From contig JBBRLA010000221.1 in the NCBI GenBank assembly GCA_038231615.1, positions 1 through 11,926 on the forward strand: a stretch of DNA of 11,926 bases, read 5' to 3'. Positions 1 to 6,275 of the stretch are shown here, piece after piece. The position numbers and the translations under genes are program-made. This DNA comes from JBBRLA01 sp038231615. Its GTDB lineage: Bacteria; Myxococcota_A; Polyangia; Palsa-1104; JAEUJZ01. A model generated the notes under the pieces. The model worked only from the letters and a program-made list of their open reading frames with translations, made no database searches and was not told where the DNA came from. How positions within the stretch are numbered: position 1 is the stretch's first letter; every line of letters begins with the position of its first letter.

Positions 1-166
1 AGTAAAAGGGCAGGTCCACCTGCGCGCCGGAATGGATGCTCTTGCAGCGGGGACAGCGCCAGATGGGGAATTGCTGGTCCTTGAAGCGGCGGACGTTGCA
101 GGCCACCATGGCTTGCTCGACGCCGGATGCGGGCGGACCGGGGCACAGGTTGCACTGGTATTCCAT
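1..166 (-). CDS. SAM-dependent methyltransferase, N-terminal zinc-ribbon part (cut by left edge)
   Basis: Only the first 55 codons are in the window. The peptide has two CxxC pairs (C5/C8 and C38/C41) and a stretch reading FKDQQFPIWRCPRCKSIHS followed by VDLPFY. This arrangement is familiar from the N-terminal zinc-binding segment of a group of class I SAM-dependent methyltransferases. The methyltransferase fold itself lies outside the window, so the enzymatic call is an inference from this leader. I chose the ATG at 166 because AAGGGA sits 6 bases upstream of it. An in-frame ATG at 193 overlaps the stop of the glycosyltransferase gene (ATGA) but has no Shine-Dalgarno. Either start leaves the gene within 25 bases of the upstream glycosyltransferase, so translational coupling and a shared substrate, such as a glycan or lipid, are plausible. 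The target is unknown. Confidence 0.65.
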   Translation of the reverse strand, partial: MEYQCNLCPGPPASGVEQAMVACNVRRFKDQQFPIWRCPRCKSIHSGAQVDLPFY

Positions 167-189
167 GAAAGATCCCTTGGCGGAAAGAG

Positions 190-1881
190 TCATAACGGGG
201 TTAGGTGGAAGCCGCTGCCGCGCAGGATCAGCGGCGGTGCCTGGCCCTTGTATTGGGTGAAGTGAATGGCAAAGGCATAAAGCCGGGTCCCGTTGACGGC
301 GAGGACGGTGACCTGGAAGCCGGGGCGTGCGATGACCTGGCCTGGGCCAAGCGGCGGGCGCTGCGCCAGGTAGGCCTCTTCGATGTAGGAACTCAGGTAG
401 GGGCGGCCCTGGCTGCGCACGGTAAGGCCGTCGGCGTCCCGGGTTACCGTGGAGCGGAAGTCCTTCGAGACCGAGAGGAAGTGCGGCGCGATGCTGAGCA
501 CCTGGACATCGAGCTGTCGTTCCGGGCGGGCGAGGCGGATGGCGTGGGCGAAGGCCAGGGCGCTCTGCGCGGGCAGGTCGACAACCAGGAGCTGCCGGGC
601 CCGCGGCGCGGCGTCCACGGCACAAAGAGCTTCGTCGATGGTTTGTCGCGAGCTTCGGCTGATGCTGACGAAGTTCAGCTCCTTGCCGAACAAGATGGCG
701 AAGGCCAGCGCGGCGAAGATCAGGCCGCGCCACGCCGGACGCGGCACATCGGGAAGCTTGGCGCCCACCAGGATCGCGAAGCCCAGGGAGGGCCAATAAA
801 GGAAGCGTTCGCCTACCGTCACCGGCAGCACGGGCAGCAGACTGATCCCCACCCACAGCAGGGCCAGGCGCGAGGCCCGCCGGTCGGCGCTGTCGCGCAA
901 GGAATCGCGCAGCCCGAGAAAGCACAGGAGACACAGCGGGATAAGGAGCGGCATGTGTCGCAGCCAGAAGGGGTAGGTGAGCACGGGCTCGGCGGGAATG
1001 AAGAAAAGCAGATCCGCCAGATACAGGGGCAGGGCCATCAGCACCTGCCGGGGCATGTCCGGGTCGCCGGGACCGTGGGCGAAGGGGTGGGGGGGCACAC
1101 CGCCGCCGAGCAGGGCCGTGCGGAGGCCGAGGTACAGGGCGGCCACGATGAGCAGGAGCGCGGGGAGGGCGAGGCGGCGGCGGAGCGGCTCGTCCGCGGG
1201 ATAAAGGACGTTGTAGCAAAGGACGATAAAGGGCAGGGACAGGGACATCTCCTTGGCGGCGAGACCCAGGAGGAAGCAGCAAAAGACCAAAAGGAGCCAC
1301 GGCGTGCTGCGGAACAGAGTGAGCGGCCGGCTGCGCAAATGGCAGAAGAAGGCCGCGGCGCAAAAGAAGCCGGCGAGCACGTCGGTGCGGCCGGAGATCC
1401 AGGCCACCGCCTCGATGTGGCAGGGGTGCAGGGCGAAGAACGTGGCGGCGGCGAAGGAGGAGAAGGGGGCCGAAAGGATGTGCCGGGCGATGGCGAGACA
1501 GAAGTAGGTTGTGCCCAGGTGCAAAAGCAGGTTGGTCAGGTGATAGCCGAAGGGCCGGGCGCCCCACAGGACGTGGTCCAGGAAGAAGGACAGGGTTACC
1601 AGGGGGCGGAAATAGGGGATGGCCAGGTCCCTGGGCGCCCACCACACCGCCATGTCTTCTGCGCGGAGGATCCAGGAGCGTAGGGCCTCGATCAGAGTGC
1701 CGGGGCGCACCAGTTGGAGGCGCTCGATGTGCAGGTAGTCGTCGGAGAAGAAGGGGGCGGCCAGTGATGGCAGGAAGGTCAACGCCGCCAGGACCAGGAC
1801 CAAGAGCGTGGCCTGCCAGGTGAGCCAGAAGGGTTTGCCTTTGGGCGGCGAAGAATCCGCAAGGTGATGGGTTGGGGTCAC
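190..1881 (-). CDS. GT-C fold membrane glycosyltransferase, TMTC/PMT-like, with C-terminal soluble domain
   Basis: A 563-residue polytopic membrane protein. After a first membrane helix (about residues 23-42) comes the acidic pair D47-D48 in FFSDDYLHI, the usual metal or lipid-phosphate-sugar site of GT-C enzymes. YFRPL (90-94), HLTNLLLHL (114-122) and HPCHIEAVAWISGRTD (152-167) follow. Further on are a KEMSLSLPF segment and GERFLYWPSLGF. This series matches the conserved motifs of the TMTC/O-mannosyltransferase-like superfamily, which transfers sugars from lipid-linked donors on the outer side of the cytoplasmic membrane. The eukaryotic TMTC C-terminal TPR repeats are absent. Instead the last 140 or so residues form a hydrophilic domain that I do not recognise. 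The reading frame is open upstream to 2292, but that part lies antisense to another gene and is not protein-like. The only sensible start in the right place is GTG at 1881. It has no Shine-Dalgarno. The acceptor is unknown. Confidence 0.82.
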   Translation of the reverse strand: MTPTHHLADSSPPKGKPFWLTWQATLLVLVLAALTFLPSLAAPFFSDDYLHIERLQLVRPGTLIEALRSWILRAEDMAVWWAPRDLAIPYFRPLVTLSFFLDHVLWGARPFGYHLTNLLLHLGTTYFCLAIARHILSAPFSSFAAATFFALHPCHIEAVAWISGRTDVLAGFFCAAAFFCHLRSRPLTLFRSTPWLLLVFCCFLLGLAAKEMSLSLPFIVLCYNVLYPADEPLRRRLALPALLLIVAALYLGLRTALLGGGVPPHPFAHGPGDPDMPRQVLMALPLYLADLLFFIPAEPVLTYPFWLRHMPLLIPLCLLCFLGLRDSLRDSADRRASRLALLWVGISLLPVLPVTVGERFLYWPSLGFAILVGAKLPDVPRPAWRGLIFAALAFAILFGKELNFVSISRSSRQTIDEALCAVDAAPRARQLLVVDLPAQSALAFAHAIRLARPERQLDVQVLSIAPHFLSVSKDFRSTVTRDADGLTVRSQGRPYLSSYIEEAYLAQRPPLGPGQVIARPGFQVTVLAVNGTRLYAFAIHFTQYKGQAPPLILRGSGFHLTPL

Positions 1882-1891
1882 GCCGGCCCGG

Positions 1892-1897
1892 ACTATA
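1892..1897 (-). promoter_or_regulatory. Candidate -10 box for the glycosyltransferase gene (near-leaderless)
   Basis: On the minus strand TATAGT lies 10 bases before the GTG start, with no Shine-Dalgarno between. A normal initiation point 6-8 bases downstream would leave a leader of only a few bases. The -35 region is GC-rich and has no clear match. This is inference from spacing only. Confidence 0.3.
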
Positions 1898-1944
1898 GCA
1901 AAAGAGTTTGGCCCGGGGCGAAGATCGGCCCGGCTTGTCCTTTG

Positions 1945-1964
1945 GGACCTTGCCGGACCTTGCC
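1945..1964 (+). repeat. Two head-to-tail copies of GGACCTTGCC in a divergent intergenic region
   Basis: The 10-base unit GGACCTTGCC occurs twice without a gap, just upstream of a possible plus-strand -10 box TACACT (1968-1973) for the 99-residue gene. It sits between two divergent genes and could be an operator, but no regulator for it is known and it may be chance in GC-rich DNA. Confidence 0.5.
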
Positions 1965-2010
1965 CGGTACACTTTGTTCGCCGGTTGAGGTAGTCTCTCG
2001 GGACAACGCC

Positions 2011-2310
2011 ATGCTGAAACTGCCGCCAGGGTTCGTGCCTCAGGTGAACAACCGCCGCGAGGTCGGCTTCAAGTCTTACGAGTTCAACTTCGTCTATAGG
2101 CCCGACGGGCGGCTCGATGTGGGGCGCAGCTTCTGGGTGATGACGCCCCTGGACCAGGGCGAGCAGCCCGAGGCCCGGGAGATCACCTACGCGCAGCACC
2201 AGGCCGCCGCCGGACGCGCGGCGCTCTCCTTCGAGGCGTTCGGTGCCCACGACATGTCCGCCGCCCGGATCGAGGAGTGGTTGCAAGGGCAAGGCGCAGC
2301 CAAGAAGTAG
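2011..2310 (+). CDS. Conserved-looking hypothetical protein, 99 residues
   Basis: I do not recognise a family. The protein is soluble, with no signal peptide or membrane helix. The N-terminal half reads like a small beta-rich domain (VNNRREVGFKSYEFNFVYRPDGRLDVGRSF), and the C-terminal half (EITYAQHQAAAGRAALSFEAFGAHDMSAARIEEWLQGQGA) looks helical. Codon use is ordinary for the window, and the amino acid mix is much more protein-like than the antisense frame, which supports it as the real gene here. ATG at 2011 is the first in-frame start after the divergent promoter region. Its Shine-Dalgarno is weak (CGGGA 7 bases upstream). The gene is divergent from the glycosyltransferase and convergent with the small secreted protein downstream, so it is probably monocistronic. 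Confidence 0.6.
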   Translation: MLKLPPGFVPQVNNRREVGFKSYEFNFVYRPDGRLDVGRSFWVMTPLDQGEQPEAREITYAQHQAAAGRAALSFEAFGAHDMSAARIEEWLQGQGAAKK

Positions 2311-2337
2311 GCCTGCGTCAGGATCAGACCGCGCGCG

Positions 2338-2393
2338 TCACCGGGCCCACGGGCCCCGGCGAATGCCCACGGGCCCCGGCGAATGCCGGGTGA
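2338..2393. repeat. Imperfect inverted repeat containing a 20-bp tandem duplication
   Basis: The unit gcccacgggccccggcgaat occurs twice in tandem at 2345-2364 and 2365-2384. The second copy continues into GCCGGG, so CCCGGC (2375-2380), loop GAAT and GCCGGG (2385-2390) can form a six-pair hairpin. TCACC at 2338 and GGTGA ending at 2393 give an outer inverted pair. It fills the convergent spacer between the 99-residue gene and the small secreted protein and resembles a REP-type intergenic element. That class assignment is an inference. Confidence 0.6.
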
Positions 2394-2409
2394 GGGACAG
2401 GAACGTCCC
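2394..2409. terminator. Short hairpin in convergent spacer, possible weak terminator or REP-like motif
   Basis: GGGAC (2394-2398), a six-base loop and GTCCC (2405-2409) form a five-pair stem directly before the end of the minus-strand gene. There is no T-run on either side, so intrinsic termination would be weak. Its position between two converging genes is the main argument for a terminator role. Confidence 0.3.
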
Positions 2410-2418
2410 CGGATGAAC

Positions 2419-2682
2419 TTACTTGGTGACCGGCTTCACCACCGGCGGACTGTCCGGGGACCTCATCTCGGTGGGCTTGGCGGCGCCCGCGTCCTTCTCC
2501 CACTTGCCGCCGTCCTTCAGACACTGCTTCTTGGTCTTCCCGGTGACGTCGGCGCCTTCCTTCATGCAGTGGTGGTTCTGCGGCGTGCTACCGGCCTTGC
2601 CTTTGGCGAAGGCGGCGGGCCCCGAGGCGAGCAGCAGGGCGGCGGCGGTTGTCATCATTATTGCGACGCGAATGTTCTTCAT
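2419..2682 (-). CDS. Small secreted two-cysteine protein, 87 residues
   Basis: The start region has three ATG codons in a row. The third (2682) lies 7 bases after AAGGAG and is followed by a clean signal peptide: a basic MKNIR start, a hydrophobic core to about residue 20, and a likely cut after AFA (residue 26). The mature chain is about 61 residues, very rich in lysine, with only two cysteines (C39 and C54) that could form one disulfide. The segments starting at the two cysteines are alike (CMKEG and CLKDGG), which suggests an internal duplication. The tail is proline- and lysine-rich and probably disordered. I do not recognise a family and infer an envelope or secreted location. It appears to be transcribed alone from a promoter at about 2727-2755. 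Confidence 0.7.
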   Translation of the reverse strand: MKNIRVAIMMTTAAALLLASGPAAFAKGKAGSTPQNHHCMKEGADVTGKTKKQCLKDGGKWEKDAGAAKPTEMRSPDSPPVVKPVTK

Positions 2683-2726
2683 CATCATTCTCCTTGGGAG
2701 TTTCCGTAAGGGCAAGTCCGCTGCGC

Positions 2727-2755
2727 GGTGTAACGCGGTTGCCGCCCGCGTTCAA
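2727..2755 (-). promoter_or_regulatory. Candidate sigma-70-type promoter of the small secreted protein gene
   Basis: On the minus strand TTGAAC (2755-2750) and TACACC (2732-2727) are spaced by exactly 17 bases, and the gene with its strong AAGGAG site begins about 45 bases downstream. The two hexamers match the consensus at four and three positions, so this is plausible but not proven. Confidence 0.35.
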
Positions 2756-2796
2756 GCACGTCCCGTCAGATTTCACCCCAGCGACGTCATTTCCGT

Positions 2797-2809
2797 GGTA
2801 CATAATACC
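2797..2809 (+). promoter_or_regulatory. AT-rich palindrome over a possible -10 box upstream of the glycosidase-like gene
   Basis: GGTA-CATAA-TACC is a perfect inverted repeat with a five-base centre, and it contains CATAAT, a fair -10 box. It is about 54 bases upstream of the GTG start at 2863. No convincing -35 is visible, so the promoter may depend on an activator or another sigma factor. Operator function is speculative. Confidence 0.3.
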
Positions 2810-2862
2810 TGTCTACCAACACCCTGTTCGCGGCCCTTCGCCGGGCCGCCGAGGACTGAATC

Positions 2863-3891
2863 GTGCGCGTGGGGATCAACTATCCGTGGATGAACTACGG
2901 CTGGGACTTTGGTGAGCCGCCTATCAAAGACAATGGCGCCCCATGGGGCCCTCGGGCGGCGTGGCGGGCCACCATCGACAGCGAACTGCGCGGCTTCCGC
3001 GCCCTGGGCCTTTTCGCCCTGCGCTGGTTCATCCTGGCCGACGGGATGGCCTGGGGCATCGGCGATCGGCAACCGCGGAAAGACGACGGCATCCTCGGGG
3101 CGTGGCACTTCGAGCCGCCGGGGCCCCTCTCGCCGGCCTTCGTGGAAGACTTCAGCTTCCTTTTGGCCTGCTGTCGCTCCGCCGGAATGCTGCTTCTGCC
3201 GTCGCTCATCGACTTCCGCTTCTGCCAGGCCGGCCTCCCGGTGGAGGGGACCTCGGCCTGCGTCAAGCAGGGTCGCGGGGAGGTCCTTCTGCATGCCGAG
3301 AAGCGCCACGCCTTCCTGGATCAGGTGCTGCGCCCCTTGCTAGCGGCGTCGCACCCCTTTCGGGACGTCATCTACGCCTGGGAGCTGATGAACGAACCCG
3401 AATGGTGCACCGAGAGCGACGACTCGCTGATTGACGCCTGGAACCCCCGGCGGATCATCCCGCAGCAGGACATGCTGGCCTTCCTGCGCGAGGGGGTGGG
3501 CCTGATCAACGGGGCCGGCTTCGTCTCCAGCGTGGGCTTCAACCGCCACGCTACCCTGCGGGCATGGGACTCGCCGGGCCTGGGCGTCACCCTGCACCAG
3601 TTCCACTACTATGCCTCGACGCCGGAGCTGCCCCGGCACACCTTCGACCCGCGCTGGCCGTGCATCGTCGGGGAGTTCGCCAGCGCCCCCCACCGCCCGT
3701 GGCCTGAATTGGGCGATGCGCAGGACGTGTTTTCGCGCCTGTGCCTGATTGCGGAGCACGGCTACCCGGCGGCCTTCCTGTGGTCCGCGCGCACGATGCC
3801 CGATCCGCCGCCCAACGCCGTCGCCTGGAACGACGCCACCCGGGGCGATGTGCAACGCTACCTGGGAAACCCGCCAGACCGCCTCGCCTGA
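2863..3891 (+). CDS. Clan-A glycoside hydrolase-like protein (cellulase-type TIM barrel), cytoplasmic
   Basis: A 342-residue protein that opens with MRVGINYPWMNYGWDFG, the first strand of a beta/alpha barrel. It carries both catalytic glutamates expected of clan GH-A enzymes: E178 in YAWELMNEPEW (acid/base, the NEP motif) and E271 in CIVGEFAS (nucleophile), 93 residues apart. HQFHYYAS between them is the usual histidine/tyrosine strand. These are retaining hydrolases of beta-linked glycans, but the substrate cannot be read here. There is no signal peptide, so the protein is probably cytoplasmic, which is unusual for a polymer-degrading enzyme and may point to processing of imported or endogenous oligosaccharides. 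The GTG start is supported by GAGG 8 bases upstream. Its stop lies 4 bases from the stop of the converging broken kinase gene, leaving no room for a terminator. Confidence 0.78.
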   Translation: MRVGINYPWMNYGWDFGEPPIKDNGAPWGPRAAWRATIDSELRGFRALGLFALRWFILADGMAWGIGDRQPRKDDGILGAWHFEPPGPLSPAFVEDFSFLLACCRSAGMLLLPSLIDFRFCQAGLPVEGTSACVKQGRGEVLLHAEKRHAFLDQVLRPLLAASHPFRDVIYAWELMNEPEWCTESDDSLIDAWNPRRIIPQQDMLAFLREGVGLINGAGFVSSVGFNRHATLRAWDSPGLGVTLHQFHYYASTPELPRHTFDPRWPCIVGEFASAPHRPWPELGDAQDVFSRLCLIAEHGYPAAFLWSARTMPDPPPNAVAWNDATRGDVQRYLGNPPDRLA

Positions 3892-3895
3892 TGCG

Positions 3896-4980
3896 CTAGG
3901 CGCCCCGGCGCAGCTCCACGATGAACGTGGCGCCCTTTCCGGGTTCGCTGCGCACCGCGATCGATCCGTGCATCGCCGCCACCAGCTTGCTCACGATGTA
4001 CAGGCCCAGCCCCAGGCTCTTCTGGTTTCGCCGTTGTGTGGCCCGCTGATAGCGTTCGAAGATCCGCGCCTGGTCCGGCTCCGCGATGCCGATGCCGCCA
4101 GGTCCTCCGCGGAGGACAGATCGTCGGGACCGAAGCGCCGCCCCGATCCGTCCATGAACAGCAAGACCACCCCCACGCCCTTCCCGCGCACCCTCAGCGG
4201 CACCACCATCGCCGAGGTCAGCCCCACCTGCAGCACCAGGTCGAGCTGATCTCCGCTGACATACCGGCTCAGTTCGTCGCTGGAGATGGATGGGGCCAGG
4301 ATCGATTGGCCGCTGTGGATCACTTGCCACGAGATCTCTCCCTCGGACAACGGGTACCGTGGGAAGGCCGCCTGCAGCATTTGGGTCTTGGCGGGGTCCG
4401 AGTGGATCGCCGCCATCCGGCGCAGCGCCTGTCCCTCCACCAGATCGATCATGCACCAGTCCGAAAGCCGCGGCACGCAGATTCGCGCCACCTGCGAAAG
4501 CGTTGCCATCATGTCCAGGGACTCGCCAAGGACCACGCTGACCTCCGAAAGCAGGGCCCGCTGGTCATCGATCCGCTGCTGGGCGGTGATGTCCATGGCC
4601 ACGCCGAGCGTCCCGGTGAAGCGCCCGTTTTCGTCCCGTTGCGGGACATAGCGGCAGCACCAGACGACGTCCCGCACGCGGGCCTTCCCGGTGAATTCTT
4701 CCCCCGACAGGGCACGTTTCAGGTAGGCGATCACATCGGGATGTTCGCGGTACAGATCGAACGCCGAAAGCCCGATCACCTGGCCCGGCAAAAGCCCCAG
4801 GACCCGCAGCCCCCGGCCCTCGGACAGGGTGAAGATGCCCTGGGCGTCCAGGGCGTAGAGCACAAGGTCGCAGTTGGCGACAATCGCCCTCAGCCGACTC
4901 AGTTCCGCCAGCGAACGTGGGTTGGGTTCCGGAATGCGTTCCGTCGAAGCTTCCTGCGCGTTGCTACCTGACTCAGGCAT
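3896..4980 (-). pseudogene. Sensor histidine kinase (PAS-GAF-HATPase) broken by an internal deletion and frame change
   Basis: From ATG at 4980 (GGAGG 5 bases upstream) the frame encodes a PAS domain (about residues 26-140, ending GTLGVAMDITAQQR) and a GAF domain (about 150-295, ending FGPDDLSSAEDLA). At about 4094-4100 the homology jumps directly to GIGIAEPDQARIFERYQ in another frame. This continues through the G2 box SLGLGLYIVSKLVAAMHG to ELRRGA and a stop at 3896, the last 66 residues of a HATPase domain. Missing are the end of the GAF domain, the whole dimerisation/phosphoacceptor domain with its histidine, the N box and the aspartate of the G1 box. That is about 190-200 residues judging from typical kinases of this layout. 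If expressed, the first frame yields a 329-residue PAS-GAF protein with a nonsense tail ending at 3991. It cannot be a working kinase. An assembly error at the junction is the main alternative to a real deletion. Confidence 0.85.
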
Positions 4981-5051
4981 GGCGTCCTCCGCGACTCTGA
5001 GTAGGGTCCAGGATCTCACTCGCCATCCCTCCATGCAAGGTGTAGGGTTAA

Positions 5052-5057
5052 AATATA
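5052..5057 (-). promoter_or_regulatory. Possible -10 box of the broken kinase gene in an AT-rich patch
   Basis: The 239-base divergent spacer 4981-5219 contains an AT-rich patch. On the minus strand it reads TATATT, with TTCGTA 18 bases further upstream as a poor -35. No other clear promoter, hairpin or repeat is visible in this spacer, and none for the plus-strand gene. Confidence 0.25.
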
Positions 5058-5219
5058 GAGACAGGTAGCACAATCTACGAAATCGCCACTGCGGGTACAC
5101 AGGCTGCCGACAATTCGATACCGGTCAAAAAATGCAACCTCCCGATAAAGGATTGTGAAAAGCGCCGCCCGGCAATTCCCCGCCGTCGCTCCTTGTGCCA
5201 GAGTGGGTCAAAGGAATGC

Positions 5220-6269
5220 ATGCTGATTGAAGAACTGGCCCCCGGCGCACACGGCGAATGGGACGATTACGTTTTACATCACCCCGATGCCACCTGCTAT
5301 CACCTGCGGGCGTGGCAGGGTGCGGCAGAGCACGGCTACCACATGCGCGCGCCTTTCCTGGTCGCCCGCGACCGTCGTGGCGGGCGGATCTGCGGGGTAC
5401 AGCCGCTCTTCGTGGTGTCTCGCCCGATGGGCGGGTACGTCACCTCCGGGCTCTTCGGGGCCTACGGGCCGATCCTGGCCGACGCCGCCGCCGCCGCCGA
5501 TTATGATGAAGTCCGGCGGGCCCTGGTGCGCGAGGCGCAAGCCGTGGGCGAGCGCGAACATGCCGCGTACCTGATCTTCAAGTCTTTGCGGGACCGCCCG
5601 ATCGAGGGCTTCGTCGAACGCGACACCTCGGTCATCGCCACGATGAAGCTGGACGCCGACCCCCAGGTGGTGTGGAAGCGCCTGCGGGACAAGACCCGCA
5701 ACCAGACCCGCAAGGCCCAGAAGAGCGGCTTCGTGGTGCAGCGTGGCATCGACCAACTGCCCGGCTACTACGATGTACTGGCAGAGAACATGCACCGCAA
5801 GGGCACGCCGATCTATGGCATCGACTTCATGCGCGAGCTGCTTCTGTGCCTGGGCGACCGCGGCGAGATCGTGTCCCTGTCCCTGGCAGGAAAGGTGGTG
5901 TCGGCGGCGCTGGTGATCCACTTCCGCGACACCGTGTACGTACCCTTTGCCTCGTCGCGCCCCGAAGTCTTCAAGCTGTGCCCCAACAACCTGCTCTACT
6001 GGGACATCATCCAGCGCGCGTGTGAACGCGGCATGAAGGTGCTGGACTTTGGGCGCTCGCCCAGGAATTCCAGCACCCTGGATTTCAAGCTGCACTTTGG
6101 CGCCGTGGTCGAACCCATGCCTTTCTATATCTATCCCCTGCGCGGCGAGGCGCCCACCATGGACTCCCACGACCCGGGGATAAAGCGCCTGGTCCGCCTG
6201 TGGCAGCGTCTGCCCCGGCGCGTGGCCGACCTCGTCGGCCCCGAGATCTGCAAGCGGTTCCTGGTGTAG
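5220..6269 (+). CDS. FemAB-family acyltransferase (GNAT fold), like the XrtA/PEP-CTERM-associated FemAB proteins
   Basis: A 349-residue soluble protein with the double-GNAT layout of FemAB proteins, which use aminoacyl-tRNA or acyl-CoA donors to modify peptidoglycan or other envelope amines. Visible features are WKRLRDKTRNQTRKAQKSGF (the basic segment entering the second domain), the MHRKGTPIYGIDFM segment, LSLAGKVVSAALVIHFRDTVYVPFASS, and NNLLYWDIIQRACERGMKVLDFGRSPR near the C-terminus. The DFGRS and GTP motifs are those I associate with FemAB-like proteins found beside exosortase/PEP-CTERM exopolysaccharide loci. No exosortase or polysaccharide cluster is present here, so it is an orphan copy. 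I chose ATG at 5220, preceded by AAAGGA. TTG at 5193 would add nine residues without a good binding site. The substrate is unknown. Its stop is 6 bases from that of the converging hemolysin III gene. Confidence 0.8.
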   Translation: MLIEELAPGAHGEWDDYVLHHPDATCYHLRAWQGAAEHGYHMRAPFLVARDRRGGRICGVQPLFVVSRPMGGYVTSGLFGAYGPILADAAAAADYDEVRRALVREAQAVGEREHAAYLIFKSLRDRPIEGFVERDTSVIATMKLDADPQVVWKRLRDKTRNQTRKAQKSGFVVQRGIDQLPGYYDVLAENMHRKGTPIYGIDFMRELLLCLGDRGEIVSLSLAGKVVSAALVIHFRDTVYVPFASSRPEVFKLCPNNLLYWDIIQRACERGMKVLDFGRSPRNSSTLDFKLHFGAVVEPMPFYIYPLRGEAPTMDSHDPGIKRLVRLWQRLPRRVADLVGPEICKRFLV

Positions 6270-6275
6270 CCGCTT

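Noticed and set aside
205..1683. 492-codon open frame on the plus strand opposite the glycosyltransferase
   Set aside because: Its product is glycine-, glutamine- and glutamate-rich low-complexity sequence with no domain. It is the antisense shadow of a clear membrane protein gene and arises from GC-rich codon bias.
1882..2292. N-terminal 137-residue extension of the glycosyltransferase frame
   Set aside because: It is antisense to the 99-residue gene, has no protein-like pattern, and places a hydrophilic, arginine-rich stretch ahead of the first membrane helix.
2423..2893. 156-codon plus-strand open frame over the small secreted protein
   Set aside because: It lacks a ribosome site and is antisense to a gene with a strong Shine-Dalgarno and signal peptide.
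3896..4100. Programmed frameshift as explanation for the kinase frame change
   Set aside because: A frameshift would keep the intervening domains; here the phosphoacceptor domain and N box are physically absent, so a deletion or misassembly is needed.
4097..4456. Upstream part of the second minus-strand frame in the kinase region, as an independent gene
   Set aside because: Its first 120 or so residues are out-of-frame translation of the GAF domain; only the last 66 residues match a HATPase domain, so it is the tail of the same broken gene.
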